Assembly (NCBI GenBank): GCA_035513215.1
Contig: DATKCK010000007.1
Location: 1 to 61,511, forward strand
Direction: 5' to 3'
DNA from: DATCZB01 sp035513215
Lineage (GTDB): Bacteria > Pseudomonadota > Gammaproteobacteria > Steroidobacterales > Rariloculaceae
DNA length: 61,511 nt
The notes under the pieces are model-generated. The model had not been told where the DNA came from. It worked only from the letters and a program-made list of their open reading frames with translations, and did not search any database. The position numbers and the translations under genes are program-made. Each line of letters opens with the position of its first letter. The first letter of the stretch is position 1. Positions 17,907 through 25,830 of this stretch are shown piece by piece.

Positions 17907-19089
17907 GCGATCGCCCAAGCACGAGCGTGGCATTGTTGCCACCGAATCCGAAGGAGTTCGTGATCGCGTGGCGAATATCCATCGCTAGGTTGGCTTGTTC
18001 GATTGGAAATTCGGCATCGGGATCGGGCTCCTCGAGGTTGAGTGTTCCGGGCATGTCGCCCGTACGCATTGCTTCCAGTGTAACGATGCTCTCGAGGATC
18101 CCAGCCGCGCCAAGCGTATGACCGGTCCATCCCTTCGTAGAGCTCGCCTTGGTTCGGCTGTCGAATCTGCGCGCCAGCACGCGGTTCTCGATGCTGTCGT
18201 TGGCCGGCGTGGCGGTGCCGTGCAGATTCACGTAGTCGATATCGCTGGCGCTGAGTTGCGCGCGCTCGAGAGCGCGATCGATTGCGAGGAGAGCGCCAAG
18301 GCCATCGGGATGGGGATGCGCCATATGATGGGCATCGGAGCTCTCACCATACCCGAGCAGCAGCATGCGTGCATCCGGCAACGTACCCCGACGCGCAACG
18401 ATGCAGTAACCGCAGGCTTCGCCGACATTGATTCCATCGCGGCGACGATCGAATGGCCGGCACGGATTAGCCGAGATGAGCTCGAGCGAGTTGAAGCCGT
18501 AAAGCGTGCTCAGGCAGAGACTGTCCACGCCACCGACTAGGACAGCGTCGACGAGCCCCTGCCCGATCCACCGGCTGGCTGACGCGAAAACCTTGGCGCT
18601 CGACGAGCACGCCGTGCTGATGGTCATCGACGGCCCGGCCAGGCCCGTGACGGCGGCGACGAAGATGCCGGGCGAATGCAGGGTGTGAACATGGGGCTGT
18701 CTGAATTCGGGCGCCATCTGTTCATCATCCAGCAGGTTGGCAAACGCTTCCTCAGTCCTGCCGATGCTCGATGTGCTCGTTCCCATAATCACACCGATGC
18801 GCTCGACGGAAACGGTCCTCTTCAGACGTTCGATACTGTCGAGCATTCCGTCCTGCTGCAGGCCGAGCCAAGCCAATTGGTTGTTGCGGCTAAGGAGGTG
18901 TGAGGCGTTGGCTGGAATCTCGACTTTCTCGATGCCGTCCACTCGTCCGATCCACGTGTCGAGGCCGCAAACGGCCAGATCATTCGGTCGGAGGCCGGAT
19001 TCTCGCGCAGCGATCGACCGTTTCATCGCAGCAAGCCCGATGCCGGCTGCCGACGTGCAGGTATACGCTCCGATTTCCAACGGATTCAT
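17899..19089 (-). CDS. Beta-ketoacyl-ACP synthase of the aryl-polyene cluster (ApeO-like)
   Basis: This 396-residue KAS I/II-type ketosynthase has a complete triad: Cys161 in STACSSSAK, His290 in NLHGTATPAND and His324 in GWTGHTLGAAG. The C terminus AITNSFGFGGNNATLVL is the standard KS end. It would carry out decarboxylative condensation of malonyl-ACP with the growing aryl-polyene chain together with the downstream chain-length-like partner. The two genes overlap and sit on the minus strand between the two plus-strand blocks of the cluster, so they must have their own promoter in the 19090-19227 region. Confidence 0.9.
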   Translation of the reverse strand: MNPLEIGAYTCTSAAGIGLAAMKRSIAARESGLRPNDLAVCGLDTWIGRVDGIEKVEIPANASHLLSRNNQLAWLGLQQDGMLDSIERLKRTVSVERIGVIMGTSTSSIGRTEEAFANLLDDEQMAPEFRQPHVHTLHSPGIFVAAVTGLAGPSMTISTACSSSAKVFASASRWIGQGLVDAVLVGGVDSLCLSTLYGFNSLELISANPCRPFDRRRDGINVGEACGYCIVARRGTLPDARMLLLGYGESSDAHHMAHPHPDGLGALLAIDRALERAQLSASDIDYVNLHGTATPANDSIENRVLARRFDSRTKASSTKGWTGHTLGAAGILESIVTLEAMRTGDMPGTLNLEEPDPDAEFPIEQANLAMDIRHAITNSFGFGGNNATLVLGRSRG

Positions 19090-19269
19090 AGCTCGCCTCG
19101 CCGAGCGGAGTGCCAGACGCCGATGAAGACCTTAGAATACCCGTAGCCTGAACAATATGGAATTCAGAGAACGGCGCGGTGACGCGCACGCATTGCAGCC
19201 TCACCCTTCTAAACAAGAGCTTGCCAACTGAATCATCTCAATCGTCTGTACAGATTCGTAGGGCAGTCC

Positions 19270-19992
19270 TTGATGTGGGTTGCCTTCGGATTGGCCGGCG
19301 CATTAGTCGGTTTGATGGTCATACCGGTCATTTCGCTGCTGGAGTCGGAGCATTCTTTACGGCAACATCGAACGCGCTGCGTGATCGCAGCTTGCTTTCG
19401 CTGGTTCGTCGCGGTCGCATGTCAACTGCGCATTGTCAGTTGTCGTATATCGGGAATCGGGCACTATGATCCCGGCGCGAGTCAGCTGATTCTTGCGAAT
19501 CATCCGAGCCTGATTGACGTTGTCATACTGATTTCGCTGTTTCCACAGGCCGACTGCGTGATCAAGGAAGCAGTTACTCGAAACGTGCTTATGCGGCGTT
19601 CAGCTCGAATCGCAAACTACATATCGAACTTCGATCCTGCGCTGGTGCTCGCTTCGTGTGTCGATCGGCTCCGATCGGGCAACAGTTTGCTTCTGTTTCC
19701 CGAGGGCACGCGAAGCGATCCGGACGCCCCTCTAAAATTCAAACCTGGTGCCGCCGAGATCGCGCTCAGGGCAGAAGCGACGATTCTTCCGGTCGTCATC
19801 GATTGCGAGCCTACCTTCCTTTCCAAACGAGATCCCTGGTATCGGGTTCCATCGCGTATGCCGCACTTCGATGTTCGGATCCTTCCGCCACTCAGGCCCG
19901 GTGATCTCGTCGAAGACGTCGCCCCAAGAAGGCGGGCCCGGCTCTTGCTTAATGCATCGTTAGAGCGGCTTTTCGAGTCTGCGCTGGCTTAG
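19270..19992 (+). CDS. PlsC-like 1-acyl-glycerol-3-phosphate acyltransferase family protein
   Basis: About 240 residues with the PlsC acyltransferase motifs: HPSLID (H-x4-D, catalytic) in LANHPSLIDVVIL, and FPEGTRSDPDAPLKFKPGAAEIAL (motif III). One or two N-terminal hydrophobic segments anchor it in the membrane. Such a gene is common in aryl-polyene clusters and probably helps attach acyl groups to the lipid anchor. TTG at 19270 or ATG at 19273 would cut off LNHLNRLYRFVGQS, which looks like a native N terminus. The only start-like codon before it is CTG (19228), preceded by AAGAG. Confidence 0.82.
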   Translation: MMWVAFGLAGALVGLMVIPVISLLESEHSLRQHRTRCVIAACFRWFVAVACQLRIVSCRISGIGHYDPGASQLILANHPSLIDVVILISLFPQADCVIKEAVTRNVLMRRSARIANYISNFDPALVLASCVDRLRSGNSLLLFPEGTRSDPDAPLKFKPGAAEIALRAEATILPVVIDCEPTFLSKRDPWYRVPSRMPHFDVRILPPLRPGDLVEDVAPRRRARLLLNASLERLFESALA

Positions 19993-20024
19993 CCTTTTGG
20001 CAATGGATCTTTTAGAATGCCGGC

Positions 20025-20261
20025 ATGGACAACGAGGCCTTGTATGCGCGTATCAAGCTCAGTCTAATTGAGCAGTTTGACGTCGACGAGTCCATAGTCT
20101 CGCTGGATGCAAATCTCTACGAAGAGCTTGCAATCGACAGCATCGACGCCGTTGATCTGATGCTTCAATTGGAGGAATGGACCGGCAAGCGAATCTCGCC
20201 CGAAGTGTTCAAGGATGCTCGTACAATCAGGGACGTTATGGATGCGCTGACGGATCCGTGA
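20025..20261 (+). CDS. Acyl carrier protein (aryl-polyene type), second copy
   Basis: This 78-residue ACP has the phosphopantetheine motif LAIDSIDAVDLML (Ser39). It has the usual ACP length and an acidic helix 2. It begins 32 bases after the acyltransferase gene and its stop overlaps the next gene by GTGA. The two ACPs of aryl-polyene clusters are thought to have separate jobs, one for starter or chain extension and one for transfer. Which does what here cannot be told from sequence. Confidence 0.9.
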   Translation: MDNEALYARIKLSLIEQFDVDESIVSLDANLYEELAIDSIDAVDLMLQLEEWTGKRISPEVFKDARTIRDVMDALTDP

Positions 20262-20827
20262 GGTCAGTCATCGTCTGGCGCTTCGCATTCTTTGGCCTGC
20301 TCGCGCTGTACCCGTTCGTTGTCTACTTCGGCCTTCGCGTGCTTCCGCCCAGCTTTTTCGGAATCCTGCTGGCAATAGTCGTCGCTGCGCGGTTTGCTGT
20401 TCTCAAACGCAGCGACCGCACGCTGGCCTTACCCATCCTCGTGCTGCTGCTCATCTATGCCATTGTCGCTGCATTTCTCGGTCGCGCTGAGGCATTGCTC
20501 TATTATCCGGTGCTCGTAAACCTGCTCCTTTGCACAATCTTCGTCGGGTCACTCGGGCGCGGCGAACCCTTGCTGCTGCGTATCGTTCGCGCGCGCGGCA
20601 TCCCCATCAGCAAGCATGGGCCGCGCTATCTAACCAATTTGACTGCAGCCTGGGCCGCGTTTTTCATGGTCAACGGGCTCGTAGCGCTCTGGACAACAAC
20701 ATTGTCGATGGAAACCTGGACGCTGTACAACGGCCTTATCTCGTATCTGCTCGTAGGGCTTTTCCTGAGCGTAGAATGGCTGTTTCGACGCCACTACAAG
20801 CGAAAGCTAGGCGTGAGTAACCCTTGA
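20258..20827 (+). CDS. Polytopic membrane protein of the aryl-polyene cluster (COG4648-like)
   Basis: About 189 residues with five or six predicted membrane helices: FAFFGLLALYPFVVYFGL, FFGILLAIVVAA, LALPILVLLLIYAIVAAFL, ALLYYPVLVNLLLCTIFVGSL, AAWAAFFMVNGLVALW and GLISYLLVGLFLSVEWLF. Between helices 4 and 5 is a conserved polar stretch, SLGRGEPLLLRIVRARG and the following basic residues. Proteins like this recur in aryl-polyene clusters between the ACP and dehydratase genes; their role is unknown. The start is GTG at 20258, overlapping the ACP stop (GTGA). Confidence 0.72.
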   Translation: MRSVIVWRFAFFGLLALYPFVVYFGLRVLPPSFFGILLAIVVAARFAVLKRSDRTLALPILVLLLIYAIVAAFLGRAEALLYYPVLVNLLLCTIFVGSLGRGEPLLLRIVRARGIPISKHGPRYLTNLTAAWAAFFMVNGLVALWTTTLSMETWTLYNGLISYLLVGLFLSVEWLFRRHYKRKLGVSNP

Positions 20828-20834
20828 CGTCATT

Positions 20835-21236
20835 GTGATCGTGGACAAAGCGTGCCTTCGTACCCGGCTGTCCAGTTTCATGCAATCGCAGGCCGGGTCG
20901 CCGCGCGTTTTGTCGGTCGCGAGTGAGCCGCGACGGGCGCATATCGTTCTCGGCGTTTCGGCGGGACTTTGTTGGTTTCGCGGTCATTTTCCCCACAAGC
21001 CGATCTTGCCGGGTGTGGTCCAACTTCATTGGGCGATCCTCGCCTGTCGCGCGCTGTACGGCTTCACAGGTAGTCCGAAGGAGATCAAGCGACTGAAATT
21101 CAAGAAGATAGTGGAGCCGCCTGCGGAAATCGAGCTGGCCATCACACGTTTGGGCGAGCGCGAAGCGAAGTTCGCTATCTCGAGCACGGGCAGTCATCAT
21201 TGCGAAGGCACGATCGTTTTTCCGGAGGTCGAATGA
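20835..21236 (+). CDS. ApeI-like hotdog-fold 3-hydroxyacyl-ACP dehydratase
   Basis: This 133-residue protein has a FabZ/ApeI-type hotdog core, CWFRGHFPHKPILPGVVQLHWA, with the catalytic His in GHFP. EIKRLKFKKIVEPPAEIELAI is the central strand pair of the fold. It would dehydrate the 3-hydroxyacyl intermediate to make each double bond of the polyene. GTG at 20835 is used. Its end overlaps the glycosyltransferase start (ATGA). A second dehydratase-like protein is at 23395; in characterised clusters ApeI and ApeP work as a pair. Confidence 0.82.
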   Translation: MIVDKACLRTRLSSFMQSQAGSPRVLSVASEPRRAHIVLGVSAGLCWFRGHFPHKPILPGVVQLHWAILACRALYGFTGSPKEIKRLKFKKIVEPPAEIELAITRLGEREAKFAISSTGSHHCEGTIVFPEVE

Positions 21237-21991
21237 TGCGAGTGTGTGTCGTCGTGCCCCACTTCGACCATGTCGAGCAATTTGCCGGACTGTTGCCGAA
21301 CCTCACCAAGCAGGGATTGCCGCTCGTGATCGTCGATGATGGAAGCCCGGATGAGGTGTTCGCGCAGCTCGAGCGGCTCGTGCAGCAGCATGCCCCGGAG
21401 TCCATGCTGCTGCGTCATGCCCGGAACCAGGGCAAGGGCGGGGCGGTGATGACCGGTCTAAAAGCCGCGCTGGCGGCCCGCTATTCGCACGCTTTGCAGA
21501 TCGATGCTGACGGCCAGCACGATGTCGGGGCGATTTCGCGCTTCGTAGAGACGGCCGTCGAGTTTCCCGACAGGCTCATCTGTGGCCAGCCGGTGTTTGA
21601 CGAGAGCATCTCGGGGCTGCGCTATTACTCACGATTTATCACGCTGTATCTGAGCTGGTTGCAGACGCTGAGCTCTGAGATTAAAGACGCACTATGCGGC
21701 CTCAGGCTCTACCCGCTCACGTCCGTCGTGCCGATCATTGAGCGCCGCCGGCTGGGCAAACGGATGGCTTTCGATCCAGAGATACTCGTGAGATGTTGCT
21801 GGGCCGGTATCCGACTGCGGTATATGCCGGTCAAAGTTCACTATCCCGAAAGCGGCCGCTCGCATTTCAACTATCTTGACGACAACCTCAAGATCGCATG
21901 GATGCACATCCGGCTCGTCGCCGGCATGCTGTTGCGGCTTCCGATGCTCGTGACGCGGCGCCTCCCGGTCGGACATCGCGGCGTCACCTGA
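21233..21991 (+). CDS. Family 2 glycosyltransferase of the aryl-polyene cluster
   Basis: About 252 residues with a GT-A fold: VVPHFDHVEQF, VIVDDGSPD (nucleotide binding), RNQGKGGAVMTGL, and QIDADGQHD, where DAD is the DxD metal/sugar-nucleotide motif. The C-terminal part (GRSHFNYLDDNLKIAWMHIRL) is membrane-associated. It resembles polyprenol-phosphate or cell-surface glycosyltransferases. In Escherichia coli-type clusters this function and the following acyltransferase are joined in one protein (ApeJ); here they are separate genes overlapping by one base. It presumably glycosylates the lipid anchor. Confidence 0.82.
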   Translation: MMRVCVVVPHFDHVEQFAGLLPNLTKQGLPLVIVDDGSPDEVFAQLERLVQQHAPESMLLRHARNQGKGGAVMTGLKAALAARYSHALQIDADGQHDVGAISRFVETAVEFPDRLICGQPVFDESISGLRYYSRFITLYLSWLQTLSSEIKDALCGLRLYPLTSVVPIIERRRLGKRMAFDPEILVRCCWAGIRLRYMPVKVHYPESGRSHFNYLDDNLKIAWMHIRLVAGMLLRLPMLVTRRLPVGHRGVT

Positions 21992-22959
21992 TGAGTCAGC
22001 ACTGGGCGACCATAGGCGAGGCGGGTGCCCTATCCGGGTTGCGCATCATGGTCTGGGTCTACCGCAAGTTCGGCAGGCGTGCGTTCAACACGGTCCTCGG
22101 TCCCGTGATGCTCTACTACCTGATGCGTCGTCCCTTGGCGAGGAAAGCGTCACGCGACTACCTGAAACGCGTCTACCACCGCTATCCCGATGCCTTCAAG
22201 CGCAAACCCGGTTTAGGGACGACGTATCTGCACTTCTTTTGCTTTGGTCGGGCGCTGCTCGACAAGTATCTGGCCTGGTTCGAACCTCCATCCGATATTC
22301 CGATGGACACGCAGGAAAGGGAGCTGCTGTTTACCGTCGCCCGATCCGGAAAGGGTTGCCTGATGATCGGGTCGCATTTCGGAAATCTCGAATACGCGCG
22401 GTGCGTCGCTCATCGTCATCCGAATCTCGTAACGAACATTCTGATTCACGACAAGCACGCGGCAAAGTTTGCTGCGTTATTCTCGAATGCGGCGCCGCAA
22501 TCGCGGCTCCACCTGATTCAGGTGACGGAGCTCGACATTGAGCTGTCATTGCGGCTCAAGGAAAAGGTCAATTCCGGCGAGTGGGTGCTGATTGCCGGCG
22601 ATCGTGTCCCGGTGAGCGCGGGACCGAATGTCTCCTCCGCCGAATTCTTCGGCGAGCGGGCCGACTTTCCGATCGGTCCTTACGTGCTTGCGAGGCTGCT
22701 TCGCTGTCCAGTCTATCTGATGCACTGCTTCATGCTTGGAGATGATTATCGGCTCGGTTTCGAGTTCTTTGCCGACGAGATTCGCCCAAGCAGAACGAGT
22801 CAGGGGACAAGCTACGCCGCTGAAGTACAGCGGTACGCTTACGCGCTCGAGGCTCGGGTTAGCAAAGCGCCGCTGCAATGGTTCAATTTCTATGATTTCT
22901 GGGGAAAGAGCGCGATGAAGGAGCGCGCGGAAGATTCTCGTGAAGAAGCCCTCAAGTGA
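21991..22959 (+). CDS. LpxL/HtrB-like acyltransferase of the aryl-polyene cluster
   Basis: This 322-residue lysophospholipid acyltransferase-type protein has the H-x4-E motif in SHFGNLE (His129, Glu134), as in lipid A late acyltransferases, and GDRVPVSAGPNVSSAEFFGE downstream. It would transfer an acyl group (possibly the aryl polyene) to a lipid or glycolipid. The ATG shares one base with the glycosyltransferase TGA (TGATG), indicating coupled translation; together the pair corresponds to the single ApeJ protein of Escherichia coli. Its end overlaps the thioesterase gene by 20 bases. Confidence 0.83.
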   Translation: MSQHWATIGEAGALSGLRIMVWVYRKFGRRAFNTVLGPVMLYYLMRRPLARKASRDYLKRVYHRYPDAFKRKPGLGTTYLHFFCFGRALLDKYLAWFEPPSDIPMDTQERELLFTVARSGKGCLMIGSHFGNLEYARCVAHRHPNLVTNILIHDKHAAKFAALFSNAAPQSRLHLIQVTELDIELSLRLKEKVNSGEWVLIAGDRVPVSAGPNVSSAEFFGERADFPIGPYVLARLLRCPVYLMHCFMLGDDYRLGFEFFADEIRPSRTSQGTSYAAEVQRYAYALEARVSKAPLQWFNFYDFWGKSAMKERAEDSREEALK

Positions 22960-23398
22960 ATACATGGACTGTCTGACGGTCGCCGTCCGCGTCCGTGGGC
23001 CGTTCTTCGATCTCGATTCGAGCGGAGTCGTATGGCACGGACGATATTTTCAGTATTTCGAGCTCGCGCGCTGCGCGCTACTAGAATTCATTGGTTACAG
23101 CTACGACGAGATGGCGGCCTCGGGAGTCCTCTGGCCGGTGGCTGATTCGACAGTGCGCTATCTGCGGCCGCTCGCGTTGAATCAGGATGTTCTCGTCTCT
23201 GCTCGTTTGCGGCAGTGGGAAATGCGAATCGTCATAGACTACCGCATTGTGGATGCTTCCGGAACGCTCTACACGCGAGCAACGACGACTCAGGTTCCTG
23301 TGGATGCAGAGACTCGGGAGCTCACGTTTGGTTCGCCGGAGATTCTGGTAGGCAGCGTAAGAACGAGATTGCGAGCGATCGGATCGACGGAACCGTGA
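22940..23398 (+). CDS. Acyl-CoA/acyl-ACP thioesterase, 4-hydroxybenzoyl-CoA thioesterase type (ApeK-like)
   Basis: This 152-residue hotdog protein has FFDLDSSGVVWHGRYFQYFELARCALLE. The Asp and the GVV-HGRYFQYFE-AR pattern define the 4HBT thioesterase family with the catalytic Asp. It could edit mis-primed ACPs or release chains. GTG at 22940 overlaps the upstream gene; an ATG at 22964 is an alternative and would leave the catalytic core intact. The stop overlaps the next start (GTGA). Confidence 0.82.
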   Translation: MKKPSSEYMDCLTVAVRVRGPFFDLDSSGVVWHGRYFQYFELARCALLEFIGYSYDEMAASGVLWPVADSTVRYLRPLALNQDVLVSARLRQWEMRIVIDYRIVDASGTLYTRATTTQVPVDAETRELTFGSPEILVGSVRTRLRAIGSTEP

Positions 23399-23856
23399 CC
23401 GAAGCGGAGCTGACAGCGGCCATGCGCGCATTCATTGGAATGAGTGCCAGGGAGTTCGTCCCACATCGGGATCCGATACTGCTAATCGACACCGTCGTCG
23501 ATATTGGCGCTGGATTCTCGTTGTGCGAATGGGCAGTCGGCGAGTCGATGTTCCACGATCGGGGATTTGGAGTTCCAGCCTACACGGGAATCGAAACTAT
23601 GGCGCAATGCATTTCCGTTCATGCGGGAGCACGCGCGCGGATCCAGGGGCTAGCCCCACCAATGGGGCTTTTGCTCGGAACGCGGCATTTTCGTAGCTCG
23701 ATCGAGTACTTCGAACCGGGCCGGACGTATTCTGTTCGATGCGATGTCCTTTTCCGCGACTCGCGAGGCATGAGCTCGTTCGCCTGTGAGCTTGCGACTG
23801 AAGGCATCCGCCTCGCGACAGCCAGGCTCACCGTGCTCGAGCAGATTCCGTACTAG
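23395..23856 (+). CDS. ApeP-like hotdog dehydratase partner
   Basis: This 153-residue protein has FVPHRDPILLIDTVVDIGAG, the FabA/FabZ-like N-terminal strand-loop with PHR-P-LLID. YTGIETMAQCISVHAGARAR is the central helix, and LLLGTRHFRSSIEYFEPG follows. This fits the second, noncanonical dehydratase of aryl-polyene clusters, which forms a heteromeric complex with the ApeI-type protein. It starts with GTG overlapping the thioesterase TGA. The catalytic roles of the two dehydratases cannot be separated from sequence alone. Confidence 0.78.
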   Translation: MTEAELTAAMRAFIGMSAREFVPHRDPILLIDTVVDIGAGFSLCEWAVGESMFHDRGFGVPAYTGIETMAQCISVHAGARARIQGLAPPMGLLLGTRHFRSSIEYFEPGRTYSVRCDVLFRDSRGMSSFACELATEGIRLATARLTVLEQIPY

Positions 23857-23875
23857 ATTTATCGAGAGGCTGTGC

Positions 23876-24601
23876 ATGTCCGAGAATATCCTCGTTACCG
23901 GAGCCAGTTCCGGCATCGGCCGCGCAATCGCGACGCGCCTCGCGGCCGACGGCTACACGATTGCCGTGCACTACGGCAGAAATCGGGCCAGCGCGGAATC
24001 GACTTGCGAGGCGATCGAAGCGGCCGGCGGCGGCTGCCGGATGCTTTCGTTCGATGTTGCAATCACGAAGCAGGTTCGCGAGGTGCTCGAAGACGACATC
24101 GAGCGACACGGCGCCTACTATGGCGTCGTGTTGAATGCGGGTGTCGCCGTCGATGCGGCGTTCCCAATGCTTGATACTGGCGATTGGCGAAGCGTCATCG
24201 ACGTCAACCTGAACGGCTTCTACAACGTCTTGCATCCGATCGTGATGCCTATGATTCGTCGCCACAAGCCGGGACGCATCGTCACGATATCGTCGGTCTC
24301 TGGAATGATCGGGAATCGCGGTCAGGTAAATTACAGCGCAGCCAAGGCCGGAATCATCGGTGCGACCAAGGCGCTGGCCGTCGAATTGGCCAAGCGCGAA
24401 ATTACGGTGAATTGTGTGGCGCCTGGCTTAATAGAATCCGAGATGATCGAGAATTTGCCGCTCGAAAAGATGCTCGAAGCCATTCCGATGCAGCGTGTCG
24501 GCAAGCCCGAGGAAGTCGCGAGCGTCGTAGCTTTCCTGTGCTCGCCCAACGCAAGCTATATTACGCGTCAGGTCATCTCGCCGAACGGGGGGCTGATTTG
24601 A
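23876..24601 (+). CDS. 3-oxoacyl-ACP reductase (FabG-like, ApeQ-like)
   Basis: This 241-residue short-chain dehydrogenase has the NADP(H) motif TGASSGIG (residues 8-15), NAG at 87-89, and the catalytic Ser140, Tyr153 and Lys157 (ISSVSG and NYSAAKAG). VAPGLIESEM follows. It would reduce the beta-keto group after each condensation. The ATG at 23876 has GAGAGG upstream; the longer open frame before it overlaps the previous gene and lacks a good start. The stop overlaps the TTG of the ketosynthase remnant. Confidence 0.92.
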   Translation: MSENILVTGASSGIGRAIATRLAADGYTIAVHYGRNRASAESTCEAIEAAGGGCRMLSFDVAITKQVREVLEDDIERHGAYYGVVLNAGVAVDAAFPMLDTGDWRSVIDVNLNGFYNVLHPIVMPMIRRHKPGRIVTISSVSGMIGNRGQVNYSAAKAGIIGATKALAVELAKREITVNCVAPGLIESEMIENLPLEKMLEAIPMQRVGKPEEVASVVAFLCSPNASYITRQVISPNGGLI

Positions 24602-24960
24602 CGGATCGTGTCGTCGTCACGGGAGTAGGCGCCTATTCCCCGATCGGAAACGACTGGGCCGAAGTCGAGGCTAATCTACGCGTACGTTCGACCGGCGTGG
24701 CGTATGGGTCTTGCACAGGAAGCACGGCTGCGGGCAAGGCCTTCGCAAAGATGCTGCTCCACAAGTCCCTCGATGGCATTACGGCCATGACCTATATTCG
24801 TATGATGGCGCACACCACGGCGGTCAATATCAGCGTGTTCTTTGGCCTAAAGGGGCGAGTCATCACGACGTCGAGTGCCTGCACGTCAGGCAGCCAGGGC
24901 ATCGGCTACGCATTCGGTGGCATCAACACATCGTTGATTTTTCGTCGGCATGATGGCTAG
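24598..24960 (+). pseudogene. Collapsed beta-ketoacyl-ACP synthase (ApeR-like) with two internal in-frame deletions
   Basis: The 120-codon open frame starts with TTG overlapping the reductase stop. It joins three pieces of a ketosynthase of about 400 residues: the N terminus (TDRVVVTGVGAYSPIGNDWAEVEANLR); the active-site block from GVAYGSCTGSTAAG to TTSSACTSGSQGIGYA, which keeps the Cys; and the extreme C terminus FGGINTSLIFRRHDG. Missing are about 80 residues before GVAYGS and about 200 or more between GIGYA and FGGIN, including both catalytic histidines. Both joins keep the frame. The piece cannot act as a normal condensing enzyme. It may be a decayed gene or an assembly or deletion artefact. 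Confidence 0.75.
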
Positions 24961-25003
24961 CGGCCCCGCCTCGGACGCGTGCCGTCTCGCCCCATCAGGA
25001 CTC

Positions 25004-25777
25004 ATGATCGCGGTTGCACGCGTTGCCGACCTTCCGACGTCGCCCGTAGGCGGCTACGCGGCCCTGCTGCTGTCGATCTTTACGATTCCGCTTGCCGGTT
25101 GCCTGGGCTTGCCGCCCGTCGAATCAACGATCCCCGGTACGCTCACGCGGAGCGGCGATGGCCGAAGCGACACGCTCGTTGTCATGCTCCCCGGACGGGG
25201 TGACAGGGCAGAAGCTTTCGAAGTGGCGGGTTTCGAGGAGGCCGGGCTGCAATTCGGTTTCGATTCGATGGCGATCGACGCGCATACGGGATACTACGTC
25301 CAGCGCAGCCTAGTAGATCGGTTGCACGAGGATATCGTCGAGCCGGCACGAGAACAGGGGTATCGAAACGTCTGGATTCTCGGCATTTCCATGGGTGGCC
25401 TCGGCGCGCTGCTGTATGCGTCCGAGTACCCCGATCATGTCGATGGCCTCGTGTTGTTGGCGCCATATCTCGGTGAGCGCCGCTCGATTGAAATGATCAG
25501 TGCATCCGGCAGCGTCAGCGCGCATGGGGATCGAGCGGAGGATCTCGAGAGCTACGAGATCGACATCTGGACATGGCTTGAAGATGAGCCGGGAGAGAAC
25601 CGTCCGCCGATCGTGCTCGGGTATGGAACATCAGACAGGATGGCAGCGGGGTACGATTCAGTCATGGATCTGATACAGCCTTCCTCTGTACATACTCGCG
25701 AGGGCGGTCATCGCTGGTCAACTTGGCGTCCGCTCTGGGACGAGATCGCTGTTGTGCTCGACAGCTATCTGCGCTGA
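25004..25777 (+). CDS. Predicted lipoprotein alpha/beta hydrolase
   Basis: About 257 residues. The N terminus ends in a lipobox, LLLSIFTIPLAGC (Cys33 would be lipidated). The hydrolase core has VVMLPGRGDRAEAF (oxyanion region), GISMGGLGALLYASEYPDHVDGLVLLAPYLG with the nucleophile Ser in GISMGG, and GGHRWSTW with the likely catalytic His near the end. It is the last gene of the island. It follows the ketosynthase remnant, and nothing ties it clearly to polyene synthesis. ATG at 25004 is preceded by AGGA; an ATG at 24950 would give a longer, unusual leader. Substrate unknown. Confidence 0.78.
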   Translation: MIAVARVADLPTSPVGGYAALLLSIFTIPLAGCLGLPPVESTIPGTLTRSGDGRSDTLVVMLPGRGDRAEAFEVAGFEEAGLQFGFDSMAIDAHTGYYVQRSLVDRLHEDIVEPAREQGYRNVWILGISMGGLGALLYASEYPDHVDGLVLLAPYLGERRSIEMISASGSVSAHGDRAEDLESYEIDIWTWLEDEPGENRPPIVLGYGTSDRMAAGYDSVMDLIQPSSVHTREGGHRWSTWRPLWDEIAVVLDSYLR

Positions 25778-25830
25778 TCGATTTTCGAATTCTGTCTTTG
25801 TGTTGCGCTCTCCGAACGTCCTTTTAGCCT

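Larger units (their letters stand above)
10450..25830. other. Putative genomic island: aryl-polyene pigment cluster inserted between two convergent genes
   Basis: About 15.4 kb bounded by the imperfect direct repeats at 10338-10449 and 25831-25934. It holds a PagL-like gene, the aryl-polyene cluster and a lipoprotein hydrolase. By hand count, 19261-19380 has 68 G/C in 120 (57%), against 86 in 120 at 8581-8700 (72%) and 41 in 60 at 26101-26160 (68%). No integrase, transposase or tRNA target was found, so the mechanism is open: homologous recombination through the repeated junction fits better than a site-specific element. Confidence 0.65.
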
